DNA from: Osmia lignaria lignaria
Lineage: Eukaryota > Arthropoda > Insecta > Hymenoptera > Megachilidae
Length of the DNA: 64,000 nucleotides
Assembly (NCBI RefSeq): GCF_051020975.1
Contig: NW_027478162.1
Coordinates: forward strand, 21,266,001-21,330,000
Direction of reading: 5' to 3'
Every line of letters starts with the position of its first letter. The first letter of the stretch is position 1. The translations under genes and the position numbers were made by a program. The notes below the pieces were generated by a model, which had not been told where the DNA came from, did no database searches, and worked only from the letters and a program-made list of their open reading frames with translations. This document shows, one piece after another, positions 24,561 through 38,061 of the stretch.

Positions 24561-27500
24561 TCTGATCAAAAAATATCATAGAAGATAAAAAGTAGGAAAC
24601 TTAATTCTCTACAAAAAAGGTCTCTTAACATTTCGCCATAGCTCGCTTCGTTTCCGAGATATTTGCAGATTTATCTCAAGGGAAGGGGCCTGTCGGACAT
24701 ATTTCGAGATATTTCTTCTTCTTGTTGTTCTTCTTCTGCACAGCTAAGCTGGAAGTGGCATTTGCGGCTCGCACTAGTGCAGAGTTATCTCAAAGAAAGG
24801 GGCCACGGTGTTTCTGTATCTCTATTATGTTGGTGCGGCTTCGGAACTTTTAAATATCTTGATATATCTCGAGAACTACGCCTCTGATCGAAAAATATCA
24901 TAGAACATAAAAAGTAGGAAACTTAATTCTCTACAAAAAAGGTCTCTTAACATTTTGCCATAGCTCGCTTCGTTTCCGAGATATTTGCAGATTTATCTCA
25001 AGGGAAGGGGCCTGACGGACATATTTCGAGATATTTCTTCTTCTTGTTGTTCTTCTTCTGCACAGCTAAGCTGGAAGTGGCATTTGCAGCTCGCAATAGT
25101 GCAGAGTTATCTCAAAGAGAGGGGCCACGGTGTTTCTGTATCTCTATTATGTTGGTGCGGCTTCGGAACTTTTAAATATCTTGATATATCTCGAGAACTA
25201 CGCATCTGATCAAAAAATATCATACTACATAAAAAGTAGGAAACTTAATTCTCTACAAGAGAGGTCTCTAAACATTTTGCCATAGCTCGCTTCGTTTCCG
25301 AGATATTTGCAGATTTATCTCAAGGGAAGGGGCCTGACGGGCATATTTCGAGATATTTCTTCTTCTTGTTGTTCTTCTTCTGCACAGCTAAGCTGGAAGT
25401 GGCATTTGCAGCTCGCAATAGTGCAGAGTTATCTCAAAGAGAGGGGCCACGGTGTTTCTGTATCTCTATTATGTTGGTGCGGCTTCGGAACTTTTAGATA
25501 TCTTGATATATCTCGAGAACTACGCATCTGATCAAAAACTATCATAGAACATAAAAAGTGGGAAACTTAATTCTCTACAAAAAAGGTCTCTTAACATTTT
25601 GCCATAGCTCGCTTCGTTTCCGAGATATTTGCAGATTTATCTCAAGGGAAGGGGCCTAACGGACATATTTCGAGATATTTCTTCTTCTTGTTGTTCTTCT
25701 TCTGCACAGCTAAGCTGGAAGTGGCATTTACAGCTCGCAATAGTGCAGAGTTATCTCAAAGAGAGGGGCCACGGTGTTTCTGTATCTCTATTATGTTGGT
25801 GCGGCTTCGGAACTTTTAAATATCTTGATATATCTCGAGAACTACGCATCTGATCAAAAAATATCATAGAACATGAAAAGTAGGAAACTTAATTCTCTAC
25901 AAAAAAGGTCTCTTAACATTTTGCCATAGCTCGCTTCGTTTCCGAGATATTTGCAGATTTATCTCAAGGGAAGGGGCCTGACGGACATATTTCGAGATAT
26001 TTCTTCTTCTTGTTGTTCTTCTTCTGCACAGCTAAGCTGGAAGTGTCATTTGCAGCGCGCAATAGTGCGGAGTTATCTCAAAGAAAGGGGCCACGGTGTT
26101 TCTGTATCTCTGTTATGTTGGTGCGGCTTCGGAACTATTAAATATCTTGATATATCTCGAGAACTACGCATCTGATCAAAAAATATCATACTACATAAAA
26201 AGTAGGAAACTTAATTCTCTACAAGAGAGGTCTCTAAACATTTTGTCATAGCTCGCTTCGTTTCCGAGATATTTGCAGATTTATCTCAAGGGAAGGGGCC
26301 TGACGGACATATTTCGAGATATTTCTTCTTCTTGTTGTTCTTCTTCTGCACAGCTAAGCTGGAAGTGGCATTTGCAGCTCGCAATAGTGCAGAGTTATCT
26401 CAAAGAGAGGGGCCACGGTGTTTCTGTATCTCTATTATGTTGGTGCGGCTTCGGAACTTTTAAATATCTTGATATATCTCGAGAACTACGCATCTGATCA
26501 AAAAATATCATACTACATAAAAAGTAGGAAACTTAATTCTCTACAAGAGAGGTCTCTAAACATTTTGCCATAGCTCGCTTCGTTTCCGAGATATTTGCAG
26601 ATTTATCTCAAGGGAAGGGGCCTGACGGACATATTTCGAGATATTTCTTCTTCTTGTTGTTCTTCTTCTGCACAGCTAAGCTGGAAGTGGCATTTGCAGC
26701 GCGCAATAGTGCGGAGTTATCTCAAAGAAAGGGGCCACGGTGTTTCTGTATCTCTGTTATGTTGGTGCGGCTTCGGAACTTTTAAATATCTTGATATATC
26801 TCGAGAACTACGCATCTGATCAAAAAATATCATACTACATAAAAAGTAGGAAACTTAATTCTCTACAAGAGAGGTCTCTAAACATTTTGTCATAGCTCGC
26901 TTCGTTTCCGAGATATTTGCAGATTTATCTCAAGGGAAGGGGCCTGACGGACATATTTCGAGATATTTCTTCTTCTTGTTGTTCTTCTTCTGCACAGCTA
27001 AGCTGGAAGTGGCATTTGCAGCTCGCAATAGTGCAGAGTTATCTCAAAGAGAGGGGCCACGGTGTTTCTGTATCTCTATTATGTTGGTGCGGCTTCGGAA
27101 CTTTTAAATATCTTGATATATCTCGAGAACTACGCATCTGATCAAAAAATATCATACTACATAAAAAGTAGGAAACTTAATTCTCTACAAGAGAGGTCTC
27201 TAAACATTTTGCCATAGCTCGCTTCGTTTCCGAGATATTTGCAGATTTATCTCAAGGGAAGGGGCCTGACGGACATATTTCGAGATATTTCTTCTTCTTG
27301 TTGTTCTTCTTCTGCACAGCTAAGCTGGAAGTGGCATTTGCAGCTCGCAATAGTGCAGAGTTATCTCAAAGAGAGGGGCCACGGTGTTTCTGTATCTCTA
27401 TTATGTTGGTGCGGCTTCGGAACTTTTAAATATCTTGATATATCTCGAGAACTACGCCTCTGATCGAAAAATATCATAGAACATAAAAAGTAGGAAACTT

Positions 27501-30500
27501 AATTCTCTACAAAAAAGGTCTCTTAACATTTTGCCATAGCTCGCTTCGTTTCCGAGATATTTGCAGATTTATCTCAAGGGAAGGGGCCTGACGGACATAT
27601 TTCGAGATATTTCTTCGTCTTGTTGTTCTTCTTCTGCACAGCTAAGCTGGAAGTGGCATTTGCAGCTCGCAATAGTGCAGAGTTATCTCAAAGAGAGGGG
27701 CCACGGTGTTTCTGTATCTCTATTATGTTGGTGCGGCTTCGGAACTTTTAAATATCTTGATATATCTCGAGAACTACGCATCTGATCAAAAAATATCACA
27801 GAACATAAAAAGTGGGAAACTTAATTCTCTACAAAAAAGGTCTCTTAACATTTTGCCATAGCTCGCTTCGTTTCCGAGATATTTGCAGATTTATCTCAAG
27901 GGAAGGGGCCTAACGGACATATTCCGAGATATTTCTTCTTCTTGTTGTTCTTCTTCTGCACAGCTAAACTGGAAGTGGCATTTCCAGCTCGCAATAGTGC
28001 AGAGTTATCTCAAAGAGAGGGGCCACGGTGTTTCTGTATCCCTATTATGTTGGTGCGGCTTCGGAACTTTTAAATATCTCGATATATCTCGAAAACTACG
28101 CTTCTGATCAAAAAATATCATAGAACCTAAATTGTAGGAAACATAATTCTCTACAAAAAAGGTCTCTTAACATTTTGCCATAGCTCGCTTCGTTTCCGAG
28201 ATATTTGCAGATTTATCTCAAGGGAAGGGGCCTAACGGACATATTTCGAGATATTTCTTCTTCTTGTTGTTCTTCTTCTGCACAGCTAAACTGGAAGTGG
28301 CATTTCCAGCTCGCAATAGTGCAGAGTTATCTCAAAGAGAGGGGCCACGGTGTTTCTGTATCTCTATTATGTTGGTGCGGCTTCGGAACTTTTAAATATC
28401 TTAATATATCTCGAGAACTACGCATCTGATCAAAAAATATCATAGAAGATAAAAAGTAGGAAACTTAATTCTCTACAAAAAAGGTCTCTTAACATTTTGC
28501 CATAGCTCGCTTCGTTTCCGAGATATTTGCAGATTTATCTCAAGGGAAGGGGCCTGACGGACATATTTCGAGATATTTCTTCTTCTTGTTGTTCTTCTTC
28601 TGCACAGCTAAGCTGGAAGTGGCATTTGCGGCTCGCACTAGTGCAGAGTTATCTCAAAGAAAGGGGCCACGGTGTTTCTGTATCCCTATTATGTTGGTGC
28701 GGCTTCGGAACTTTTAAATATCTTGATATATCTCGAGAACTAAGCATCTGATCAAAAAATATCATACTACATAAAAAGTAGGAAACTTAATTCTCTACAA
28801 GAGAGGTCTCTAAACATTTTGTCATAGCTCGCTTCGTTTCCGAGATATTTGCAGATTTATCTCATGGGAAGGGGCCTGACGGACATATTTCGAGATATTT
28901 CTTCTTCTTGTTGTTCTTCTTCTGCACAGCTAAGCTGGAAGTGGCATTTGCAGCTCGCAATAGTGCAGAGTTATCTCAAAGAGAGGGGCCACGGTGTTTC
29001 TGTATCTCTATTATGTTGGTGAGGCTTCGGAACTTTTAGATATCTTGATATATCTCGAGAACTCCGCATCTGATCAAAAAATATCATACTACATAAAAAG
29101 TAGGAAACTTAATTCTCTACAAGAGAGGTCTCTAAACATTTTGTCATAGCTCGCTTCGTTTCCGAGATATTTGCAGGTTTATCTCAAGGGAAGGGGCCTG
29201 ACGGACATATTTCGAGATATTTCTTCTTCTTGTTGTTCTTCTTCTGCACAGCTAAGCTGGAAGTGGCATTTGCAGCTCGCAATAGTGCAGAGTTATCTCA
29301 AAGAGAGGGGCCACGGTGTTTCTGTATCTCTATTATGTTGGTGAGGCTTCGGAACTTTTAGATATCTTGATATATCTCGAGAACTCCGCATCTGATCAAA
29401 AAATATCATAGAAGATAAAAAGTAGGAAACTTAATTCTCTACACAAAAGGTCTCTTAACATTTCGCCATAGCTCGCTTCGTTTCCGAGATATTTGCAGAT
29501 TTATCTCAAGGGAAGGGGCCTGTCGGACATATTTCGAGATATTTCTTCTTCTTGTTGTTCTTCTTCTGCACAGCTAAGCTGGAAGTGGCATTTGCGGCTC
29601 GCACTAGTGCAGAGTTATCTCAAAGAAAGGGGCCACGGTGTTTCTGTATCTCTATTATGTTGGTGCGGCTTCGGAACTTTTAAATATCTCGATATATCTC
29701 GAAAACTACGCTTCTGATCAAAAAATATCATAGAACATAAATTGTAGGAAACATAATTCTCTACAAAAAAGGTCTCTTAACATTTTGCCATAGCTCGCTT
29801 CATTTCCGAGATATTTGCAGATACATTTCAAGGGAAGGGGCCTGACGGACATATTTCGAGATATTTCTTCTTCTTGTTGTTCTTCTTCTGCACAGCTAAG
29901 CTGGAAGTGGCATTTGCGGCTCGCACTAGTGCAGAGTTATCTCAAAGAAAGGGGCCACGGTGTTTCTGTATCTCTATTATGTTGGTGCGGCTTCGGAACT
30001 TTTAAATATCTCGATATATCTCGAAAACTACGCTTCTGATCAAAAAATATCATAGAACATAAATTGTAGGAAACATAATTCTCTACAAAAAAGGTCTCTT
30101 AACATTTTGCCATAGCTCGCTTCGTTTCCGAGATATTTGCAGATTTATCTCAAGGGAAGGGGCCTGACGGACATATTTCGAGATATTTCTTCTTCTTGTT
30201 GTTCTTCTTCTGCACAGCTAAACTGGAAGTGGCATTTACAGCTCGCAATAGTGCAGAGTTATCTCAAAGAAATGGGCCACGGTGTTTCTGTATCCCTATT
30301 ATGTTGGTGCGGCTTCGGAACTTTTAAATATCTTGATATATCTCGAGAACTACGCATCTGATCAAAAAATATCATACAACATAAAAAGTGGGAAACTTAA
30401 TTCTCTACAAAAAAGGTCTCTTAACATTTTGCCATAGCTCGCTTCGTTTCCGAGATATTTGCAGATTTATCTCAAGGGAAGGGGCCTGACGGACATATTT

Positions 30501-31986
30501 CGAGATATTTCTTCTTCTTGTTGTTCTTCTTCTGCACAGCTAAACTGGAAGTGGCATTTACAGCTCGCAATAGTGCAGAGTTATCTCAAAGAAATGGGCC
30601 ACGGTGTTTCTGTATCCCTATTATGTTGGTGCGGCTTCGGAACTTTTAAATATCTTGATATATCTCGAGAACTACGCATCTGATCAAAAAATATCATACA
30701 ACATAAAAAGTGGGAAACTTAATTCTCTACAAAAAAGGTCTCTTAACATTTTGCCATAGCTCGCTTCGTTTCCGAGATATTTGCAGATTTATCTCAAGGG
30801 AAGGGGCCTGACGGACATATTTCGAGATATTTCTTCTTCTTGTTGTTCTTCTTCTGCACAGCTAAACTGGAAGTGGCATTTCCAGCTCGCAATAGTGCAG
30901 AGTTATCTCAAAGAGAGGGGCCACGGTGTTTCTGTATCCCTATTATGTTGGTGCGGCTTCGGAACTTTTAAATATCTCGATATATCTCGAAAACTACGCT
31001 TCTGATCAAAAAATATCATAGAACCTAAATTGTAGGAAACATAATTCTCTACAAAAAAGGTCTCTTAACATTTTGCCATAGCTCGCTTCGTTTCCGAGAT
31101 ATTTGCAGATTTATCTCAAGGGAAGGGGCCTGACGGACATATTTCGAGATATTTCTTCTTCTTGTTGTTCTTCTTCTGCACAGCTAAACTGGAAGTGGCA
31201 TTTACAGCTCGCAATAGTGCAGAGTTATCTCAAAGAAAGGGGCCACGGTGTTTCTGTATCTCTATTATGTTGGTGCGGCTTCGGAACTTTTAAATATCTT
31301 GATATATCTCGAGAACTACGCATCTGATCAAAAAATATCATAGAACATAAAAAGTGGGAAACTTAATTCTCTACAAAAAAGGTCTCTTAACATTTTGCCA
31401 TAGCTCGCTTCGTTTCCGAGATATTTGCAGATTTATCTCAAGGGAAGGGGCCTGACGGACATATTTCGTGATATTTCTTCTTCTTGTTGTTCTTCTTCTG
31501 CACAGCTAAGCTGGAAGTGGCATTTACAGCTCGCAATAGTGCAGAGTTATATCAAAGAAAGGGGCCACGGTGTTTCTGTATCTCTATTATGTTGGTGCGG
31601 CTTCGGAACTTTTAAATATCTTGATATATCTCGAGAACTACGAATCTGATCAAAAAATATCATAGAACATGAAAAGTAGGAAACTTAATTCTCTACAAAA
31701 AAGGTCTCTTAACATTTTGCCATAGCTCTCTTCGTTTCCGAGATATTTGCAGATTTATCTCAAGGGAAGGGGCCTGACGGACATATTTCGCGATATTTCT
31801 TCTTCTTGTTGTTCTTCTTCTGCACAGCTAAGCTGGAAGTGGCATTTGCAGCTCGCAATAGTGCAGAGTTATCTCAAAGAAAGGGGCCACGGTGTTTCTG
31901 TATCTCTATTATGTTGGTGCGGCTTCGGAACTTTTAAATATCTTGATATATCTCGAGAACTACGCATCTGATCAAAAAATATCATA
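24561..31986 (+). repeat. Large duplicated block (period 8,694 bp), copy 2
   Basis: This is the second copy of 15867-23292, in the same orientation and with the same order of unit variants. The differences seen are C at 29444 inside the A-run, T at 29827 and G at 27900. At three seen in 7,426 bp the copies are close to identical, indicating a recent event or strong homogenisation. Confidence 0.9.
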
Positions 31987-32265
31987 GAACATAAAAAGTA
32001 GGAAACTTAATTCTCTACAAAAAAGGTCTCTTAACATTTTACCATAGCTCGCTTCGTTTCCGAGATATTTGCACATTTATATCAAGGGAAGGGGCCTAAC
32101 GGACATATTTCGAGATATTTCTTCTTCTTGTTGTTCTTCTTCTGCACAGCTAAACTGGAAGTGGCATTTCCAGCTCGCAATAGTGCAGAGTTATCTCAAA
32201 GAGAGGGGCCACGGTGTTTCTGTATCTCTATTATGTTGGTGCGGCTTCGGAACTTTTAAATATCT
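30076..32265 (+). repeat. 9-unit period block (2,898 bp), copy 1
   Basis: These 2,190 bp match 32974-35163 with no difference seen. The block contains two AAGAAATGGG units, the TTATATCAAAG unit and a unit with GCACATTTATATC preceded by TTTTACCATAG. Its first 1,911 bp are also present at 21382-23292 through the 8,694-bp duplication, so this stretch exists three times. Confidence 0.88.
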
Positions 32266-32973
32266 CGATATATCTCGAAAACTACGCTTCTGATCAAAAA
32301 ATATCATAGAACATAAATTGTAGGAAACATAATTCTCTACAAAAAAGGTCTCTTAACATTTTGCCATAGCTCGCTTCATTTCCGAGATATTTGCAGATAC
32401 ATCTCAAGGGAAGGGGCCTGACGGACATATTTCGAGATATTTCTTCTTCTTGTTGTTCTTCTTCTGCACAGCTAAGCTGGAAGTGGCATTTGCGGCTCGC
32501 ACTAGTGCAGAGTTATCTCAAAGAAAGGGGCCACGGTGTTTCTGTATCTCTATTATGTTGGTGCGGCTTCGGAACTTTTAAATATCTCGATATATCTCGA
32601 AAACTACGCTTCTGATCAAAAAATATCATAGAACATAAATTGTAGGAAACATAATTCTCTACAAAAAAGGTCTCTTAACATTTTGCCATAGCTCGCTTCA
32701 TTTCCGAGATATTTGCAGATACATCTCAAGGGAAGGGGCCTGACGGACATATTTCGAGATATTTCTTCTTCTTGTTGTTCTTCTTCTGCACAGCTAAGCT
32801 GGAAGTGGCATTTGCGGCTCGCACTAGTGCAGAGTTATCTCAAAGAAAGGGGCCACGGTGTTTCTGTATCTCTATTATGTTGGTGCGGCTTCGGAACTTT
32901 TAAATATCTTGATATATCTCGAGAACTACGCCTCTGATCGAAAAATATCATAGAACATAAAAAGTAGGAAACT
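32266..32973 (+). repeat. Paired CTTCATTTCC monomers between 9-unit copies
   Basis: The units at 32391 and 32713 share the rare CTTCATTTCC flank and GATACATCTCAAGG start also found at 21121 and (with one change) 29815. They differ in the tail: 32391 ends ACGCTTCTGATCA and 32713 ends ACGCCTCTGATCG. A local one-unit duplication followed by tail replacement is the simplest reading. Confidence 0.7.
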
Positions 32974-35163
32974 TAATTCTCTACAAAAAAGGTCTCTTAA
33001 CATTTTGCCATAGCTCGCTTCGTTTCCGAGATATTTGCAGATTTATCTCAAGGGAAGGGGCCTGACGGACATATTTCGAGATATTTCTTCTTCTTGTTGT
33101 TCTTCTTCTGCACAGCTAAACTGGAAGTGGCATTTACAGCTCGCAATAGTGCAGAGTTATCTCAAAGAAATGGGCCACGGTGTTTCTGTATCCCTATTAT
33201 GTTGGTGCGGCTTCGGAACTTTTAAATATCTTGATATATCTCGAGAACTACGCATCTGATCAAAAAATATCATACAACATAAAAAGTGGGAAACTTAATT
33301 CTCTACAAAAAAGGTCTCTTAACATTTTGCCATAGCTCGCTTCGTTTCCGAGATATTTGCAGATTTATCTCAAGGGAAGGGGCCTGACGGACATATTTCG
33401 AGATATTTCTTCTTCTTGTTGTTCTTCTTCTGCACAGCTAAACTGGAAGTGGCATTTACAGCTCGCAATAGTGCAGAGTTATCTCAAAGAAATGGGCCAC
33501 GGTGTTTCTGTATCCCTATTATGTTGGTGCGGCTTCGGAACTTTTAAATATCTTGATATATCTCGAGAACTACGCATCTGATCAAAAAATATCATACAAC
33601 ATAAAAAGTGGGAAACTTAATTCTCTACAAAAAAGGTCTCTTAACATTTTGCCATAGCTCGCTTCGTTTCCGAGATATTTGCAGATTTATCTCAAGGGAA
33701 GGGGCCTGACGGACATATTTCGAGATATTTCTTCTTCTTGTTGTTCTTCTTCTGCACAGCTAAACTGGAAGTGGCATTTCCAGCTCGCAATAGTGCAGAG
33801 TTATCTCAAAGAGAGGGGCCACGGTGTTTCTGTATCCCTATTATGTTGGTGCGGCTTCGGAACTTTTAAATATCTCGATATATCTCGAAAACTACGCTTC
33901 TGATCAAAAAATATCATAGAACCTAAATTGTAGGAAACATAATTCTCTACAAAAAAGGTCTCTTAACATTTTGCCATAGCTCGCTTCGTTTCCGAGATAT
34001 TTGCAGATTTATCTCAAGGGAAGGGGCCTGACGGACATATTTCGAGATATTTCTTCTTCTTGTTGTTCTTCTTCTGCACAGCTAAACTGGAAGTGGCATT
34101 TACAGCTCGCAATAGTGCAGAGTTATCTCAAAGAAAGGGGCCACGGTGTTTCTGTATCTCTATTATGTTGGTGCGGCTTCGGAACTTTTAAATATCTTGA
34201 TATATCTCGAGAACTACGCATCTGATCAAAAAATATCATAGAACATAAAAAGTGGGAAACTTAATTCTCTACAAAAAAGGTCTCTTAACATTTTGCCATA
34301 GCTCGCTTCGTTTCCGAGATATTTGCAGATTTATCTCAAGGGAAGGGGCCTGACGGACATATTTCGTGATATTTCTTCTTCTTGTTGTTCTTCTTCTGCA
34401 CAGCTAAGCTGGAAGTGGCATTTACAGCTCGCAATAGTGCAGAGTTATATCAAAGAAAGGGGCCACGGTGTTTCTGTATCTCTATTATGTTGGTGCGGCT
34501 TCGGAACTTTTAAATATCTTGATATATCTCGAGAACTACGAATCTGATCAAAAAATATCATAGAACATGAAAAGTAGGAAACTTAATTCTCTACAAAAAA
34601 GGTCTCTTAACATTTTGCCATAGCTCTCTTCGTTTCCGAGATATTTGCAGATTTATCTCAAGGGAAGGGGCCTGACGGACATATTTCGCGATATTTCTTC
34701 TTCTTGTTGTTCTTCTTCTGCACAGCTAAGCTGGAAGTGGCATTTGCAGCTCGCAATAGTGCAGAGTTATCTCAAAGAAAGGGGCCACGGTGTTTCTGTA
34801 TCTCTATTATGTTGGTGCGGCTTCGGAACTTTTAAATATCTTGATATATCTCGAGAACTACGCATCTGATCAAAAAATATCATAGAACATAAAAAGTAGG
34901 AAACTTAATTCTCTACAAAAAAGGTCTCTTAACATTTTACCATAGCTCGCTTCGTTTCCGAGATATTTGCACATTTATATCAAGGGAAGGGGCCTAACGG
35001 ACATATTTCGAGATATTTCTTCTTCTTGTTGTTCTTCTTCTGCACAGCTAAACTGGAAGTGGCATTTCCAGCTCGCAATAGTGCAGAGTTATCTCAAAGA
35101 GAGGGGCCACGGTGTTTCTGTATCTCTATTATGTTGGTGCGGCTTCGGAACTTTTAAATATCT
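32974..35163 (+). repeat. 9-unit period block (2,898 bp), copy 2
   Basis: This is the direct copy of 30076-32265. It is bounded by mismatches at 32973 (T against A at 30075) and 35164 (T against C at 32266). The tail after the right edge switches from the TCTCGATATATCTCGAAAAC form to the TCTTGATATATCTCGAGAAC form. Confidence 0.88.
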
Positions 35164-35715
35164 TGATATATCTCGAGAACTACGCATCTGATCAAAAAAT
35201 ATCATAGAAGATAAAAAGTAGGAAACCTAATTCTCTACAAAAAAGGTCTCTTAACATTTTGCCATAGCTCGCTTCGTTTCCGAGATATTTGCAGATTTAT
35301 CTCAAGGGAAGGGGCCTGACGGACACATTTCGAGATATTTCTTCTTCTTGTTGTTCTTCTTCTGCACAGCTAAGCTGGAAGTGGCATTTGCGGCTCGCAC
35401 TAGTGCAGAGTTATCTCAAAGAAAGGGGCCACGGTGTTTCTGTATCCCTATTATGTTGGTGCGGCTTCGGAACTTTTAAATATCTCGATATATCTCGAAA
35501 ACTACGCTTCTGATCAAAAAATATCATAGAACCTAAATTGCAGGAAACATAATTCTCTACAAAAAAGGTCTCTTAACATTTTGCCATAGGTCACTTCGTT
35601 TCCGAGATATTTGCAGATTTATCTCAAGGGAAGGGGCCTGACGGACATATTTCGAGATATTTCTTCTTCTTGTTGTTCTTCTTCTGCACAGCTAAGCTGG
35701 AAGTGGCATTTACAG
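34830..35715 (+). repeat. Block duplicated at about 38050-38935 (10-unit offset), copy 1
   Basis: The units at 34967 and 35289, with GCACATTTATATC, AAACCTAATTC and GGACACATTTCG, recur at 38187 and 38509 at an offset of 3,220 bp. Two differences were seen near the right end: GCAGG against GTAGG at about 35540/38760, and TCTC against TCTG at about 35571/38791. Edges are approximate. Confidence 0.75.
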
Positions 35716-36171
35716 CTCGCAATAGTGCAGAGTTATCTCAAAGAAAGGGGCCACGGTGTTTCTGTATCTCTATTATGTTGGTGCGGCTTCGGAACTTTTA
35801 AATATCTTGATATATCTCGAGAACTACGCATCTGATCAAAAAATATCATACAACATAAAAAGTGGGAAACTTAATTCTCTACAAAAAAGGTCTCTTAACA
35901 TTTTGCCATAGCTCGCTTCGTTTCCGAGATATTTGCAGATTTATCTCAAGGGAAGGGGCCTGACGGACATATTTCGAGATATTTCTTCTTCTTGTTGTTC
36001 TTCTTCTGCACAGCTAAACTGGAAGTGGCATTTACAGCTCGCAATAGTGCAGAGTTATCTCAAAGAAAGGGGCCACGGTGTTTCTGTATCTCTATTATGT
36101 TGGTGCGGCTTCGGAACTTTTAAATATCTTGATATATCTCGAGAACTACGCATCTGATCAAAAAATATCAT

Positions 36172-38061
36172 AGAACATAAAAAGTGGGAAACTTAATTCT
36201 CTACAAAAAAGGTCTCTTAACATTTTGCCATAGCTCGCTTCGTTTCCGAGATATTTGCAGATTTATCTCAAGGGAAGGGGCCTAACGGACATATTCCGAG
36301 ATATTTCTTCTTCTTGTTGTTCTTCTTCTGCACAGCTAAACTGGAAGTGGCATTTCCAGCTCGCAATAGTGCAGAGTTATCTCAAAGAGAGGGGCCACGG
36401 TGTTTCTGTATCCCTATTATGTTGGTGCGGCTTCGGAACTTTTAAATATCTCGATATATCTCGAAAACTACGCTTCTGATCAAAAAATATCATAGAACCT
36501 AAATTGTAGGAAACATAATTCTCTACAAAAAAGGTCTCTTAACATTTTGCCATAGCTCGCTTCGTTTCCGAGATATTTGCAGATTTATCTCAAGGGAAGG
36601 GGCCTAACGGACATATTTCGAGATATTTCTTCTTCTTGTTGTTCTTCTTCTGCACAGCTAAACTGGAAGTGGCATTTCCAGCTCGCAATAGTGCAGAGTT
36701 ATCTCAAAGAGAGGGGCCACGGTGTTTCTGTATCTCTATTATGTTGGTGCGGCTTCGGAACTTTTAAATATCTTGATATATCTCGAGAACTACGCATCTG
36801 ATCAAAAAATATCATAGAAGATAAAAAGTAGGAAACTTAATTCTCTACAAAAAAGGTCTCTTAACATTTTGCCATAGCTCGCTTCGTTTCCGAGATATTT
36901 GCAGATTTATCTCAAGGGAAGGGGCCTGACGGACATATTTCGAGATATTTCTTCTTCTTGTTGTTCTTCTTCTGCACAGCTAAGCTGGAAGTGGCATTTG
37001 CGGCTCGCACTAGTGCAGAGTTATCTCAAAGAAAGGGGCCACGGTGTTTCTGTATCCCTATTATGTTGGTGCGGCATCGGAACTTTTAAATATCTTGATA
37101 TATCTCGAGAACTAAGCATCTGATCAAAAAATATCATACTACATAAAAAGTAGGAAACTTAATTCTCTACAAGAGAGGTCTCTAAACATTTTGTCATAGC
37201 TCGCTTCGTTTCCGAGATATTTGCAGATTTATCTCAAGGGAAGGGGCCTGACGGACATATTTCGAGATATTTCTTCTTCTTGTTGTTCTTCTTCTGCACA
37301 GCTAAGCTGGAAGTGGCATTTGCAGCTCGCAATAGTGCAGAGTTATCTCAAAGAGAGGGGCCACGGTGTTTCTGTATCTCTATTATGTTGGTGAGGCTTC
37401 GGAACTTTTAGATATCTTGATATATCTCGAGAACTCCGCATCTGATCAAAAAATATCATACTACATAAAAAGTAGGAAACTTAATTCTCTACAAGAGAGG
37501 TCTCTAAACATTTTGTCATAGCTCGCTTCGTTTCCGAGATATTTGCAGATTTATCTCAAGGGAAGGGGCCTGACGGACATATTTCGAGATATTTCTTCTT
37601 CTTGTTGTTCTTCTTCTGCACAGCTAAGCTGGAAGTGGCATTTGCAGCTCGCAATAGTGCAGAGTTATCTCAAAGAGAGGGGCCACGGTGTTTCTGTATC
37701 TCTATTATGTTGGTGAGGCTTCGGAACTTTTAGATATCTTGATATATCTCGAGAACTCCGCATCTGATCAAAAAATATCATAGAAGATAAAAAGTAGGAA
37801 ACTTAATTCTCTACAAAAAAGGTCTCTTAACATTTCGCCATAGCTCGCTTCGTTTCCGAGATATTTGCAGATTTATCTCAAGGGAAGGGGCCTGTCGGAC
37901 ATATTTCGAGATATTTCTTCTTCTTGTTGTTCTTCTTCTGCACAGCTAAGCTGGAAGTGGCATTTGCGGCTCGCACTAGTGCAGAGTTATCTCAAAGAAA
38001 GGGGCCACGGTGTTTCTGTATCTCTATTATGTTGGTGCGGCTTCGGAACTTTTAAATATCT
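36172..38061 (+). repeat. Third copy of part of the large block
   Basis: This matches 27800-29689 (offset 26 units) and the corresponding part near 19106-20995. Shared rare markers are ATATTCCGAG, GAACTAAGC and two GGTGAGGC units with ACTCCGC. Four differences from the other two copies were seen: CTTGATAT for CTTAATAT in the 36577 unit, GGCATCGG in 36899, CTCAAGGG for CTCATGGG in 37221, and GCAGATTT for GCAGGTTT in 37543. It is therefore an older or separately evolving copy. Confidence 0.8.
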
